A stretch of DNA of 64,000 nt from Thalassobacillus devorans MSP14 (GCF_000496835.1 NZ_KI543236.1:1778773-1842772), one strand, 5' to 3'. Positions 45,803 through 55,302 are shown, numbered from the stretch's first letter. Notes: a model not told the origin generated them from the letters alone. Numbers and translations: made by a program.

Positions 45803-48475
45803 TTATTTCAGTTCGGCAGATTCACTTGGGTGAAATAATTCGTTTACTTGCTCTTTACTTAATAATACATCTCTTGGTTTACTGCCTTTTTGTTCCGATA
45901 TGATTCCGTATTCTTCCATGTGGTCGATCAGCCTTGCAGCACGGTTGTAACCCACTTTGAATCTTCTCTGAAGCATGGACGCACTCGCGCCATTATGTTC
46001 GATAACAAAAGAGACTGCTTCTTCAAATAATTCATCTTGTTCGCCAGCTTCTGAGCTTGCTTGCATCATCAGTTCCTCTTGTTCAAAAAGGAAATTAGGT
46101 GGAGCTATTTTCTTTACGTGGCTTGTAATACGTTCGATTTCATCATCCGAAACGAACGCCCCTTGAATTCTTACTGACTGCCCGGAACCATTTTCCACAA
46201 ACAGCATATCCCCTTTTCCAAGCAATTTTTCTGCTCCTGCCGTATCAATGATCGTCCGGGAGTCTACTTGTGATGATACACTAAAGGCTATCCGGGTAGG
46301 AATGTTAGCTTTAATCAATCCAGTGATGACATCTACGGATGGACGCTGTGTCGCTACTAACAGATGAATGCCACAGGCACGGGCTTTTTGAGCGAGACGG
46401 CAAATAGCATCCTCGACATCCTGCGGAGAAACCATCATCAAATCAGCAAGTTCATCAATAACGACAACCAGGTATGGCATTTTTTCTTCGACGCGGTTCT
46501 GTTTGATCATTTTTTGGTTATAACGTTCTACATCTCTGACACCTTCTTTAACGAACTTTTCATAGCGGTCATCCATTTCTTTAACTGCCCATTTAAGTGC
46601 CTTGGTTGCTGCTTTTACATCTGTGATTACAGGTGATACTAAATGCGGCAGATCATTATATGGCGCAAGTTCCACCATTTTCGGATCGATCAATAGAAAT
46701 TTGACCTCTTCATGGTGGGCCTTATAGAGTAGACTGACAAGAATTGTATTGATACAGACACTCTTTCCAGAGCCTGTTGCTCCAGCTATTAACCCGTGCG
46801 GCATTTTTTGCAGGTTCGTCACTATAGGTGTACCACCAATATCCAATCCAAGCGCCACGGTTAAAGGAGAAGGATCCTCTGTGAAGTACGGAGATTCAAA
46901 GATTTCCTGTAACCCGACTAAGTCTGATTTTTCATTAGGAATCTCAATCCCGACCGCTTGCTTCCCTGGTATTGGCGCTTCGATACGTATCGCTTTGGCC
47001 GCCATACTTAGTTTAATGTCATCTGAGAGGTTTGTAATTTTACTTACCTTCACCCCAGGCTCAGGTTGAACTTCAAATCTGGTGACCGATGGACCACGCA
47101 TAGCATTTATGACCTTCGCCCGGACATGAAAGTGGTTCAGGGTAGTCTCAAGTAATTCCATCTGGTGCTTTATTTGTTCATCATCTTTGTCGCGTTTTCT
47201 TATGGGGTCATCTAATAAATGTAGTGGTGGTTTCCGGTAAGCTGCTGCAGGCTTATCCGTTTCTTGCTTTTCTTCTATTTTCACTTCTGATTGTTTGACC
47301 GCTGTTTCTTTATTCTTGTTCCTTTTATCCCTGGGTGTCATGATGACATTAAATGGAACACTTTGTTTTCCTTTTTTGGAATGGTGTTTTGCTTGATTTC
47401 TTTTCTTATGTTGTTCTTTTTTCTCTACTGGCTTCCCGATATGGGTATGGGCATGAGCTTTAGACCTCTCCTCCTCATTGGAAGCAGGACCTTTTGGAAG
47501 CGTATCTTTTTCAGCAGGTTCAACTGGATCTGAATGTTCTTCAGGTTCCGGCGGCTGTTCATATACTATAGCTTCCACATTCTCATTTTCGTCTATCTGG
47601 GTTGTTTCATCTTTCGTATTTTCTGTAGCTACTGTTTCCTCTTCTTTTATTTCTTTGATAGATTCATCTGTTGTTTCATCTTGAACTGGTGTTTCTACTG
47701 AGGCTGCAATATAATCCTCTGAATTTACAACAGGATCCTCTTCAATCTTTGGAAGCTCTTCTTCACTGCTATCTTGCTGTTTCACTTGATCAGCCGCAAA
47801 TGTCTTCTCTTCATTTATCTCCTCAGAAATCTCATCGACCTTTTCTTCTCCGTGATCCACTGGAATTTCTTCTAAAGGCGTAACGATTTCTTTTATTTCC
47901 GAATGGGAAGAAGCATCTTCCCTATAGCGGGCCAGCAGTTCTGATAGGCTCTCTGCCTGAGGCCGATGATCTCTTTCTGAAGAAGCTGTGTCATCTATTA
48001 CCTTACTTTTTCCTACTCTCGGATGGTAGCCATAAATTGGCGAAGGTACTTCGGAAGGCTGAAAAGGGATATTGTTTACTTCTTCCCTGCTGCTTTCTTC
48101 CTTTTGATAACGTCTTTCATTTTTTGGTTTGTCGTTGTTTTTCCGGTTATGTACAGGGGTATACTCTTTTTTCGTTGTATAGCTTCGCTGCTTTGCACTT
48201 TCCCTGTCAGGGCTTTTAACCGGGTTAGCCTGATATTCGTGCGAAGGAGTTTGGACAGGACGACGACTGCTTTTATGTTCTTGATGCGGTGAACGATGAT
48301 CCGGAATTACAGGAAAACGGAATTCGCCTTGCTTAGGATATTTATAAGCCATTTTCGTTTTTACATAAGGGTCATTATTTTCTTTGTGCTTTAACGTGTT
48401 ATCAACCTGCATCGGCTGTTCAGATGTCTCGTTGGCTAAAATATCTTTCAGTTTTTTCTTCATCTGATTCCACAT
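45803..48475 (-). CDS. sftA: SftA, soluble FtsK/SpoIIIE-type DNA translocase
   Basis: SftA moves chromosomal DNA away from the closing septum. It lacks membrane helices, unlike SpoIIIE. The first about 410 residues are low-complexity, charged linker rich in Glu, Lys and Pro. The rest is FtsK motor: alpha domain (PLHLLDD...RFEVQPEPGVKVSKI), Walker A GATGSGKS (about 564-571), Walker B LVVVIDELADLM, and a C-terminal gamma winged helix (about 820-885, MLQRRFKVGYNRAARLIDHMEEYGIIS). ATG 48475 follows AGAGAGTGA. Its neighbours are those of ytpT. Confidence 0.95.
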   Translation of the reverse strand: MWNQMKKKLKDILANETSEQPMQVDNTLKHKENNDPYVKTKMAYKYPKQGEFRFPVIPDHRSPHQEHKSSRRPVQTPSHEYQANPVKSPDRESAKQRSYTTKKEYTPVHNRKNNDKPKNERRYQKEESSREEVNNIPFQPSEVPSPIYGYHPRVGKSKVIDDTASSERDHRPQAESLSELLARYREDASSHSEIKEIVTPLEEIPVDHGEEKVDEISEEINEEKTFAADQVKQQDSSEEELPKIEEDPVVNSEDYIAASVETPVQDETTDESIKEIKEEETVATENTKDETTQIDENENVEAIVYEQPPEPEEHSDPVEPAEKDTLPKGPASNEEERSKAHAHTHIGKPVEKKEQHKKRNQAKHHSKKGKQSVPFNVIMTPRDKRNKNKETAVKQSEVKIEEKQETDKPAAAYRKPPLHLLDDPIRKRDKDDEQIKHQMELLETTLNHFHVRAKVINAMRGPSVTRFEVQPEPGVKVSKITNLSDDIKLSMAAKAIRIEAPIPGKQAVGIEIPNEKSDLVGLQEIFESPYFTEDPSPLTVALGLDIGGTPIVTNLQKMPHGLIAGATGSGKSVCINTILVSLLYKAHHEEVKFLLIDPKMVELAPYNDLPHLVSPVITDVKAATKALKWAVKEMDDRYEKFVKEGVRDVERYNQKMIKQNRVEEKMPYLVVVIDELADLMMVSPQDVEDAICRLAQKARACGIHLLVATQRPSVDVITGLIKANIPTRIAFSVSSQVDSRTIIDTAGAEKLLGKGDMLFVENGSGQSVRIQGAFVSDDEIERITSHVKKIAPPNFLFEQEELMMQASSEAGEQDELFEEAVSFVIEHNGASASMLQRRFKVGYNRAARLIDHMEEYGIISEQKGSKPRDVLLSKEQVNELFHPSESAELK

Positions 48476-48560
48476 TTATATCACTCTCTTCTAACAAAGG
48501 TTTTATCTTATATTTTAACAGGTTTTTCAGTCATACAGGTTATTTTTTAAAATAAAAAAA

Positions 48561-48589
48561 GACTGTAGCGTGAAAATAGTGCTACAGTC
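48561..48589 (-). terminator. Terminator after ytpR
   Basis: GACTGTAGC (48561-48569) pairs perfectly with GCTACAGTC (48581-48589); TTTTTTTATTTT follows on the minus strand. Confidence 0.85.
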
Positions 48590-48603
48590 ATCTAATCTGA
48601 ATT

Positions 48604-49209
48604 CTATATTTCAAAAACCTGGCCGATTTCATATCCATCTTCCAGCACAAGGATACCCTTTTCTTTAGGAGCATCCGGCATACCTAATTCTTTTGCTGAA
48701 CAGATCATTCCCTGGGAATCCACCCCTCTTAATTTGGAAGGCTTGATTTTCATACCACTCGGCATGACTGCGCCAACCTTGGCCACAACCACTTTTTGGC
48801 CGCTATCGACATTAGGAGCACCACAAACGATTTGCAGCTTTTCATCACCTACATTTACCTGGCATACACTCAGCTTATCTGCATTTTCGTGCTGATCTTT
48901 TTCTTCAACATATCCAACGATGAATTTGGGAGACAAATCTAGATCCAACTTTTCGTCCAGGTCATTTTTTTCAAGAATGTTTTTGATTTTATCAAGCAAT
49001 GACTCCGTAAGCCTGATTTTCCCATGCTCAGACAAATTCATATAGGAAGAAAGATTAAAAAGATTATACCCGAGCAAACTTCCATCACGCTGATCAGTAA
49101 TCTTCACCACATCTCCGTGATGCTGCTGTTTAATATAGTTGCGATCTCCATCTTTGATTGGAAAAATCAGTACATCTCCGATTCCTTTGGGGTTATAAAA
49201 TACATACAT
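48604..49209 (-). CDS. ytpR: YtpR, tRNA-binding-domain protein
   Basis: This 201-residue protein has an N-terminal DUF4479-like region (1-90) followed by a tRNA-binding OB-fold (about 93-200) of the kind found in the PheT N-terminus: [37 protein letters not shown] and [12 protein letters not shown]. Its role is unknown, and there is no catalytic domain. It follows the ytpQ stop by two bases, so it is translationally coupled. Start ATG 49209 has AAGGAAAGGGCGAG upstream. Terminator after it. Confidence 0.92.
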   Translation of the reverse strand: MYVFYNPKGIGDVLIFPIKDGDRNYIKQQHHGDVVKITDQRDGSLLGYNLFNLSSYMNLSEHGKIRLTESLLDKIKNILEKNDLDEKLDLDLSPKFIVGYVEEKDQHENADKLSVCQVNVGDEKLQIVCGAPNVDSGQKVVVAKVGAVMPSGMKIKPSKLRGVDSQGMICSAKELGMPDAPKEKGILVLEDGYEIGQVFEI

Positions 49210-49211
49210 GC

Positions 49212-50030
49212 CTACTCGCCCTTTCCTTCATCTTTAGGTTTATTTTGAGCCAGAATGAATATGGGTTCCAGCTGTTTATCTTCATATAAAAATGATAATG
49301 AAGTGACTGGTGTTCGTCCCTCTGCAAAGAATTTCATCGCCATTTGAGCTAAAATGTCATAGCCGGCGGGATTTTGGACGTCAGCAAAAATCAGCACATC
49401 CTGATGTGGAATACTCAGTGCCAGTTCCCCTTCTGCCTTCGCTTTCATTTCTTCCAGTAATGCCTCATTCAACACCCGGCTGGCATCGTACCCGTCATTC
49501 GTCGATAGAAAGTAAAATGTATTCCCATACACTTCGTCTTTTTTCAAATCTACGGATAGTGAACGGACATTGAAGCTTGCAATTTCCCTAACACGATCCG
49601 CCGTCCAGCCTTCCTTCTCCAGCATTTCTTCATCAATCAGCTGATAGGATTTGCCGAGATCAAGGGCATAATAAATCCTTGTTTCGGCGGTGTGTTCCGA
49701 AAACAGCAGCTTTTTTCCTGAAGAAGTCTCGGTCGGAAATGATCCTGCACGGATAACAGGGTAAATATGTTGTTCTTTTCCTTCCAAATGATGCGTTTCA
49801 TTCATAATCCGTAACGCTTCTTTGATATGCTCCTCTAATTCATCCAATGCTTCTTCACCGCGATTTTCCCACTTAGAGATAACGTTAGGCAAGGTAATGG
49901 TTATCCCCTGGCCAGATTCCTTCCATTCTACCCGGAATGTATCTTTATCACGGTTGAAAGAAGTACGCCACTCTTCCACTTGCAACCGATCTTCGAGTTT
50001 TCTTTTCATTTTGATGCTTGTCATTTTCAT
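49212..50030 (-). CDS. ytpQ: YtpQ, DUF1444 family protein
   Basis: DUF1444 is a conserved Firmicutes domain of unknown function. I start at ATG 50030 (GGAGG eight bases upstream; an in-frame start at 50063 lacks an SD), giving 272 residues. Typical features are [22 protein letters not shown] and [11 protein letters not shown], ending [21 protein letters not shown]. No membrane segment is visible. It lies downstream of ytpP past a terminator, and TTGAAG-N16-TAAAAT on the minus strand, overlapping that hairpin, is a possible promoter for ytpQR. Confidence 0.9.
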   Translation of the reverse strand: MKMTSIKMKRKLEDRLQVEEWRTSFNRDKDTFRVEWKESGQGITITLPNVISKWENRGEEALDELEEHIKEALRIMNETHHLEGKEQHIYPVIRAGSFPTETSSGKKLLFSEHTAETRIYYALDLGKSYQLIDEEMLEKEGWTADRVREIASFNVRSLSVDLKKDEVYGNTFYFLSTNDGYDASRVLNEALLEEMKAKAEGELALSIPHQDVLIFADVQNPAGYDILAQMAMKFFAEGRTPVTSLSFLYEDKQLEPIFILAQNKPKDEGKGE

Positions 50031-50088
50031 ACCGTTTCCTCCTTTATTTTGGAGAGAAATCAATTACTTTGTCTATTTTAGCATAAAA

Positions 50089-50116
50089 AAACTGCGCTTC
50101 AACAATCGCGCAGTTT
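50089..50116 (-). terminator. Intrinsic terminator between ytpP and ytpQ
   Basis: AAACTGCGC (50089-50097) pairs perfectly with GCGCAGTTT (50108-50116); TTTTTTTATG follows on the minus strand. Confidence 0.8.
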
Positions 50117-50120
50117 CTGA

Positions 50121-50438
50121 CTATATCTTTAATCCGTCAATGAATGCCTCGATTTCATCTCTTGTTTTCCGCTGCTTACTGACAAAGCGGCCGATCTCTT
50201 CTGCTTTATGAAAGGCAAGGAAGCTGGGAATACCAAGGACTCCAAATTCGATGCAAATATCCAGAAAGTCATCTCGATCAATATATACAAAGTTATAATC
50301 TGAATATTTTTCTTCGAGCTCTGGAAGGAAAGGTTCAATGAAACGGCAATCCGGACACCAGTCAGCTGAGAATAACATAATTACCTTTTCTTTGTTTCGC
50401 CATTCATAAAATTGTTCTTCTGTTTTCAACTGTTCCAT
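50121..50438 (-). CDS. ytpP: YtpP, thioredoxin-like protein
   Basis: This 105-residue thioredoxin-fold protein has CPDC (28-31) in FSADWCPDCRFIEPF instead of the CGPC of thioredoxin A, and a cis-Pro in GVLGIPSFLAF. Both Cys are present, so redox activity is expected; the partners are unknown. It has no signal peptide, so it is cytoplasmic. GGAGGTG precedes the ATG. A terminator separates it from ytpQ, making it a single-gene unit with possible read-through. Confidence 0.92.
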   Translation of the reverse strand: MEQLKTEEQFYEWRNKEKVIMLFSADWCPDCRFIEPFLPELEEKYSDYNFVYIDRDDFLDICIEFGVLGIPSFLAFHKAEEIGRFVSKQRKTRDEIEAFIDGLKI

Positions 50439-50503
50439 CTCTACACCTCCGCTTCCATCCTAACATAGCACCTGGTAAATCTGGGTCATGCTTGCTCAAA
50501 TTC

Positions 50504-51535
50504 TTATTCATAATCAATTTTCATATCACCCGGCTGGATCCATCCCTTTTTCCGGAACCACTCTGCTATCAATAAACTGATGATTGCAGGTGAGATGATA
50601 TGAAGTATCATTAACACCCAGAAAACCTCCCAACTGAACGCCATCGCCTCAAACGTCATGATTTGCCCCACGAACCCACTGGTGCCCATTCCAGCACCCA
50701 TTGGGTTGTTTTCCATTTTGAGCCAAACAGTAGCGATGGGGGCCAGCACAGCCCCTGCTATCGTAGGCGGCAGAAGGATAATCGGTTTTTTTATAATATT
50801 AGCCACTTGGAGCATCGATGTGCCAACCCCCTGTGCCAGTACACCACCCAGACCGTTATCTCGATAACTGATGGCCGCAAATCCGATCATTTGTGCAGCT
50901 CCTCCAACGGTAGCCGCACCAGCTGCAATTCCATCTAACGAAAGCATTAATGTAATGGCCAGACTTGAAATTGGTGCAGTCAATGCTAATCCTAACAATA
51001 CAGCGACAATTATCCCCATAATGAATGGCTGCTGGTCAGTCGCCCAAATGATAACTTCCCCAAACCACACCATGAAATTTCCAATTGGAGGACCAATGAA
51101 AGAACCGACGATAAAACCTGTAGCAATCGTAAGAAAAGGCGTTAAAATTATATCAATTCGTGTTTCTTTACTAATTAATTTACCTGTTTCAGTTGCAATC
51201 AATGCTGTCACATAGCTTCCAGCCGGACCTCCGAGTTCAGCACCGAATGCACCACTGAATAAAGCAGCGAACATAACAAGTGGCGGAGCCTTCAATCCAT
51301 AAGCGATCGCTATACCAATCGCTCCTCCCCAAATTTTCACATCCATTGCGAATTCGCCCATTTCGATTAATGAAGCAGACAAGTATGGCCAGAAATCCAG
51401 CTGCTCCCCCATGGTCTTTATAATTAATCCTATTATTAGCGATGAAAACAACCCAAGAGCCATGAAACTCAATGCAGTTATAAAATATTCTTTTGCACTA
51501 AGAGTTACTCCTTTTTTCTCAAAGAAACGCTTCAT
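50504..51535 (-). CDS. PTS_EIIC_2-type integral membrane protein (orphan)
   Basis: The 343-residue protein has about ten hydrophobic segments and glycine/proline-rich loops (GAFGAELGGPAGSYVTALI and GFIVGSFIGPPIGNFMVWFG), which match the EIIC_2-like family annotated as PTS sugar transporter IIC. No EIIA, EIIB, HPr or sugar gene is nearby, so transport by PTS is not supported by context. TAGGGAGGGG precedes the ATG. A promoter (TTTACA-N17-TAAAAT) with an overlapping short palindrome lies upstream. Alternative: a substrate channel or unrelated transporter. Confidence 0.78.
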   Translation of the reverse strand: MKRFFEKKGVTLSAKEYFITALSFMALGLFSSLIIGLIIKTMGEQLDFWPYLSASLIEMGEFAMDVKIWGGAIGIAIAYGLKAPPLVMFAALFSGAFGAELGGPAGSYVTALIATETGKLISKETRIDIILTPFLTIATGFIVGSFIGPPIGNFMVWFGEVIIWATDQQPFIMGIIVAVLLGLALTAPISSLAITLMLSLDGIAAGAATVGGAAQMIGFAAISYRDNGLGGVLAQGVGTSMLQVANIIKKPIILLPPTIAGAVLAPIATVWLKMENNPMGAGMGTSGFVGQIMTFEAMAFSWEVFWVLMILHIISPAIISLLIAEWFRKKGWIQPGDMKIDYE

Positions 51536-51582
51536 TCTTTCCCCTCCCTAAGGTATGCAACCATTATATTTTACAAAAATAT

Positions 51583-51596
51583 TTTACATGTGTAAA
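51583..51596 (-). promoter_or_regulatory. Palindromic operator-like site over the -35 of the EIIC-like gene
   Basis: TTTACA-TG-TGTAAA is a perfect 6-bp inverted repeat. On the minus strand its first half is the -35 (TTTACA), 17 bases from TAAAAT. Confidence 0.45.
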
Positions 51597-51653
51597 GACA
51601 CTAAGATAGTAAAATAGTTTTTTCATTGGATGGGAGTTTTTTTGGATTCAACA

Positions 51654-51839
51654 AACTCTTTGCTATTAATGGTTATATAAGGATTACTTACTACTGTAGG
51701 AGCACATTTTGAATCATCTGGTAAGGGAACCAGCTTTGCAATCCTGGGAGGATTATTTATCATAACGGAAAACTTATTTCTTCAACCTATTTTAAACAAA
51801 AAATTCCCTGGGCAGGAAAACCTGTTCAGGGAACTTTAA
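51654..51839 (+). pseudogene. Possible relic of a small hydrophobic protein gene
   Basis: In one plus-strand frame, the segment NSLLLMVI, a TAA stop at 51678, then GLLTTVGAHFESSGKGTSFAILGGLFIITENL reads as a membrane-protein-like stretch open to 51839. The last part overlaps the terminator of the next gene. It could be a decayed gene or chance; apart from it 51536-51805 shows nothing further. Confidence 0.25.
51798..51836 (-). terminator. Terminator of the lipoprotein gene
   Basis: TTCCCTG (51804-51810) and CAGGGAA (51826-51832) close a stem with inner CAGG/CCTG; TTTTTTG follows on the minus strand. Confidence 0.75.
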
Positions 51840-51842
51840 TAA

Positions 51843-52349
51843 CTAATAAGCGATTGAATTAGCAATCTTCATCATCTTTTCTGCATCATCCATTAAACTG
51901 GCTTTTTCAGCGTAAGTTGTGACCTTTACGCCACCTACACCTACTTGAAGTTCATATTTTTCTTCCTCGTTTACGGGCATCACTCTTATATAACCAAAAC
52001 GGCCTTCATCTTCGAAAGATTTTAACAACAGATGATTATCTTTTTCAGAGGCGGCCTGATAGTTCAGTTTACTTTTCCGTTCTTCTTTTGGATTATAAAA
52101 TAATATAAATGTCTGCTCTCCCTCGTTAAGAATCAAGTTACTTTTCGATTCTTCTGAGATCTTCATGCTATCAGGGATATATAATGAAAATGAATCCGTC
52201 TTATGATTCGTTTTGGTTTCGTTCTTCTCAAAGGTCGATTTTGCAACTTCATATGTTTTCGAGATTGCATCTTCTTCAGACATAAAAAAACTACATCCCC
52301 CGAGTACAAAAACAAGAATAGTCAGAGTTAAACCAATCGTCTTCTTCAT
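51843..52349 (-). CDS. Putative lipoprotein, 168 aa
   Basis: A signal peptide with lipobox (KKTIGLTLTILVFVLGGC, Cys19) predicts a lipid-anchored extracytoplasmic protein. The mature part is about 150 residues, with a DAISKTYEVAKSTFEKNETKTNH linker, an IPDSMKISEESKSNLIL beta-type domain and a C-terminal helix DDAEKMMKIANSIAY. I do not recognise the family. GGAGGAATAA lies before the ATG. It is monocistronic with its own terminator, placed between an EIIC-like gene and ytoQ. Confidence 0.82.
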   Translation of the reverse strand: MKKTIGLTLTILVFVLGGCSFFMSEEDAISKTYEVAKSTFEKNETKTNHKTDSFSLYIPDSMKISEESKSNLILNEGEQTFILFYNPKEERKSKLNYQAASEKDNHLLLKSFEDEGRFGYIRVMPVNEEEKYELQVGVGGVKVTTYAEKASLMDDAEKMMKIANSIAY

Positions 52350-52510
52350 AGATTATTCCTCCTGCAACTCCCTCTTTTTACTTTCATGATACTATTGTTT
52401 GTTGATTTGACAAGTTCCATTTCGTTCCATCGCCTTTCAATGGACAGCTTCTTATAAATTGTCCATAATGAAAATGTAGGAACAAAGGTAATGAATGGGA
52501 GGAATTAATT

Positions 52511-52951
52511 ATGGAACTGACCGTATATTTAGCCGGACAAATTCATGATGATTGGAGAAACGAAATCAAAAGTAAAGCAAAAGAAAAAGATTTACCTCTG
52601 ACGTTTGTCGGGCCCCAGGAAAACCATGACCGCTCCGACAATATCGGGGAAGACATTCTTGGTGAACAGCCTGGCAGTCTGTTCAAGGATGATGCGGCAT
52701 CCAGCATCAATAACTTCAGGACACAAGTACTACTTAAAAAATCTGATGTTGTCATCGCCTTATTCGGGGAGAAGTATAAGCAATGGAATACGGCGATGGA
52801 TGCGAGTGCTGCTATTCACTTGAATAAACCAACGATTATTGTACGCCCTGATTCATTAATTCATCCATTGAAGGAATTGACGAACAAAGCCGATGTAACG
52901 GTCGATACTGTCGATCAGGCATTGGAAGTATTGCAATACATTTATGAATAA
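52511..52951 (+). CDS. ytoQ: YtoQ family protein
   Basis: YtoQ is a small family (about 146 residues) of unknown function with a nucleoside-deoxyribosyltransferase-like fold, judging by TVYLAGQIHDDWR at the N-terminus, ending strands such as DVVIALFGEKYKQWNTAMDAS and KPTIIVRPDS. Those features resemble the substrate-loop pattern of that fold, but no reaction is established. GGGAGGAA precedes ATG 52511. It is monocistronic with a strong terminator. Confidence 0.9.
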   Translation: MELTVYLAGQIHDDWRNEIKSKAKEKDLPLTFVGPQENHDRSDNIGEDILGEQPGSLFKDDAASSINNFRTQVLLKKSDVVIALFGEKYKQWNTAMDASAAIHLNKPTIIVRPDSLIHPLKELTNKADVTVDTVDQALEVLQYIYE

Positions 52952-52965
52952 GACATTAGAGAACA

Positions 52966-53016
52966 AAATAAGGCTGCCCCATCGGTATGAATCACCTGAT
53001 GGGACAGCCTTATTTT
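52966..53016. terminator. Terminator of ytoQ (bidirectional)
   Basis: AAATAAGGCTG-c-CCCATC pairs with GATGGG-a-CAGCCTTATTT, followed by T-rich sequence. Confidence 0.85.
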
Positions 53017-53086
53017 TTATTAAAGCAGGGAATTTGAAGTGAATTTGACTTCCTATTCAAGTAAATCTGATTTTCCCCATGAAAGG

Positions 53087-53611
53087 TTAAGCTTGTTCCG
53101 CTTTTTGCCTGTTTGCAAATTCATATTGTCCTTTCAAAAGTCTGGTAATATGGATGAACATTTCTTTACGATCTACTGCTGCATTAGTAAAAATACCAAT
53201 CGCTCCTTCGTTTCTTCTTACCTCCTGCTTATCCGCATATTCATCCATGATATCGCCTAGTTCCCTTCCCTTTTCTAACCCTATCTTAATCTCTTCAGGT
53301 AATGGAATTCTTGCTCCACTGGCTAAATATAAGTTTTCAAATTCATCAACTAATGCGCCCCAATTACAAAGGTAAAGTTCATCAGCTATTTCCATCACTC
53401 CACCTTCTAAACCGAGCCCCATAACTCCTTTTTTCATTTTTGCACATTCTCTTGCACGGTTGATAGCCCCTTCCTGAGTTTCTTCATCAGAAAAAGGTTG
53501 AGCGGACACTTTAGATTCAACTTCTACTCCCTCAATATCGAAACTATGGAATACTTCTTTAACAGATTCTATTTTTGTAGGGTTTTTCGACCCAGTATAT
53601 ATACGAACCAT
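53087..53611 (-). CDS. DUF84 family inosine/xanthosine triphosphatase-like NTPase
   Basis: This family (YjjX type) hydrolyses non-canonical purine nucleotides ITP and XTP. The N-terminal nucleotide motif TGSKNPTKIESVKEVF is typical, followed by SAQPFSDEETQEGAINRA and GLEGGVMEI. AGGTGA supports ATG 53611 (174 residues); an upstream TTG is in frame but unneeded. B. subtilis has no close neighbour of this type in the ytoQ-ytoP interval that I recall, so this may be an extra gene. Confidence 0.85.
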   Translation of the reverse strand: MVRIYTGSKNPTKIESVKEVFHSFDIEGVEVESKVSAQPFSDEETQEGAINRARECAKMKKGVMGLGLEGGVMEIADELYLCNWGALVDEFENLYLASGARIPLPEEIKIGLEKGRELGDIMDEYADKQEVRRNEGAIGIFTNAAVDRKEMFIHITRLLKGQYEFANRQKAEQA

Positions 53612-53728
53612 TCTATTCACCTTTCTATCGAACAATTACTTCCTTACACTATACATCATTACCACCATTCAGGTCTATGGTTAAAAAGTCAACGTTGATC
53701 AGAAGCATTCCTCTCCTAAACCATAAAT

Positions 53729-53765
53729 AAAATCACGCAGGCTTCAATTAAAGCTGCGTGATTTT
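53729..53765 (-). terminator. Terminator of ytoP
   Basis: AAATCACGCAG-g-CTT pairs with AAG-c-TGCGTGATTT; T-rich sequence follows on the minus strand. Confidence 0.8.
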
Positions 53766-53777
53766 ATTTATGAATCC

Positions 53778-54845
53778 TTATCCATTATTACGAATTTGTG
53801 CGACCGTATTTTGATCTGTTGTTTTCACCAATTTTACCAACAGCTCTTTAGCTGCTGCATAATCATCTACATGAATAATGGAAGATGATGTATGGATATA
53901 CCGCGAACAGATCCCTATCACTGCAGATGGTACGCCATCATTGGAAATGTGCACTCTTCCTGCATCTGTGCCACCTTGAGAGATGAAATATTGATAGGGG
54001 ATATCATTGCTTTCAGCTGTATCCAGAATAAATTCGCGAATGCCGCGGTGTGTCACCATACTTCTGTCGAATATACGAAGAAGCGCCCCTTTGCCAAGTT
54101 GCCCAAACTCTTTATCATCTCCACTCATATCATTAGCAGGAGAAGCATCCAGGGCGTAAAAAATATCCGGTTGTATCATATTAGCTGCAGTTTGAGCACC
54201 CCGAAGCCCGACTTCTTCCTGAACAGTAGCACCAGAGAAAAGCTGATTGGGTGTAGCTTCCCCTTCCAATTCTTTCAACAGCTCTACAGCAAGCCCGCAA
54301 CCGTAACGATTATCCCAGGCTTTTGCAAGGATTTTCTTCTCATTTGCCATTGGGGTAAAAGGACAAATTGGAACAATTTGCTGCCCCGGTTTAACACCAA
54401 TCCGCTTAACATCGTCTTCGTCATCTGCACCAATGTCGATTAACATATTTTTCACTTCCATTGGTTTCTTACGTTGTTCGGGGGTCAGGTTATGCGGAGG
54501 TATAGAACCGATCACTCCAGTGACGGGACCATTTTCCGTAATTACTTGTACTCGTTGAGCAAGCATAACCTGGTTCCACCATCCTCCAAGTGTCTGGAAT
54601 CGAATCATCCCATTCCTGGTAATTTGCGTAACCATGAAACCAACTTCATCCATATGTCCGGCTACCATTACTTTCGGGCCTTCACCTTTTTTGACCCCGA
54701 AAACCCCTCCCAGGCCATCTTGAATGATTTCATCTGAATACTTTTCCAGCTCTGATTTCATAAACTGACGTACCAGATGCTCATTGCCCGGTGCGCCAGG
54801 TAATTCCGTCAATGTCCGGAATAAAGATTGAGTTTCTTTATTCAT
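53778..54845 (-). CDS. ytoP: M42 family aminopeptidase (YtoP)
   Basis: M42 peptidases are dinuclear-metal aminopeptidases forming tetrahedral shells; YtoP is a glutamyl or deblocking aminopeptidase. Metal and catalytic residues are seen in [12 protein letters not shown] (His, Asp), [11 protein letters not shown] (bridging Asp), [12 protein letters not shown] (catalytic Glu pair) and the later ALDAS and [13 protein letters not shown] supports ATG 54845 (355 residues); the preceding codons have no SD. Terminator on the left; divergent from ytzB. Confidence 0.93.
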   Translation of the reverse strand: MNKETQSLFRTLTELPGAPGNEHLVRQFMKSELEKYSDEIIQDGLGGVFGVKKGEGPKVMVAGHMDEVGFMVTQITRNGMIRFQTLGGWWNQVMLAQRVQVITENGPVTGVIGSIPPHNLTPEQRKKPMEVKNMLIDIGADDEDDVKRIGVKPGQQIVPICPFTPMANEKKILAKAWDNRYGCGLAVELLKELEGEATPNQLFSGATVQEEVGLRGAQTAANMIQPDIFYALDASPANDMSGDDKEFGQLGKGALLRIFDRSMVTHRGIREFILDTAESNDIPYQYFISQGGTDAGRVHISNDGVPSAVIGICSRYIHTSSSIIHVDDYAAAKELLVKLVKTTDQNTVAQIRNNG

Positions 54846-54986
54846 TATGTATCGAACTCCTTTCGCTATAGTCACCATTTTACCGAAACTTTCGACTACT
54901 TTCTACTTTTCAGACTGATTTTAGTTTTCATTATGAAATACATTTAGTATACTAGTGGGAAAGAATACTTATTGAGGTGAATAGTG

Positions 54987-55301
54987 ATGGATTGGAAAAA
55001 AGTCGCAATTGCGGCAGGTGCTGGTGCTTTAGCTGGCTATGTCGTCAAAGAACAAGTCTTCAACAAACAGGGGGTCACTCCTGAAAAAGCATTGAAAATT
55101 GCAAAGGAAGCTTTCAAAAAACAAGGACCAATCAGTGGATCCTGGATTTACATGAAACCAGAAGAATTGACTAAAAACGGAATGGACTATGAAGTATATC
55201 GCGGAGGTGTATCTAAGAGTCAGGATGGAGAAACCTCTCAATACGAATTCTTCATCGATGCACAAACAGGAACCATCGTTGATGTGGCTGAAGCAAATTA
55301 A
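54987..55301 (+). CDS. ytzB: YtzB-like PepSY-domain protein
   Basis: This 104-residue protein has an N-terminal hydrophobic stretch (5-22) and one PepSY-like domain: VTPEKALKIAKEAFKKQGPI and a C-terminal QYEFFIDAQTGTIVDVAEA. PepSY domains often inhibit proteases; beside the ytoP peptidase gene this is suggestive, not proven. GAGGTGA lies six bases before ATG 54987; GTG 54984 is too close. Confidence 0.88.
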   Translation: MDWKKVAIAAGAGALAGYVVKEQVFNKQGVTPEKALKIAKEAFKKQGPISGSWIYMKPEELTKNGMDYEVYRGGVSKSQDGETSQYEFFIDAQTGTIVDVAEAN

Positions 55302-55302
55302 T

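Noticed and set aside
47277-48400. Long glutamate/lysine-rich part of SftA as a separate gene
   Set aside because: It is in frame with the FtsK motor and matches the linker expected in SftA; no internal SD or stop.
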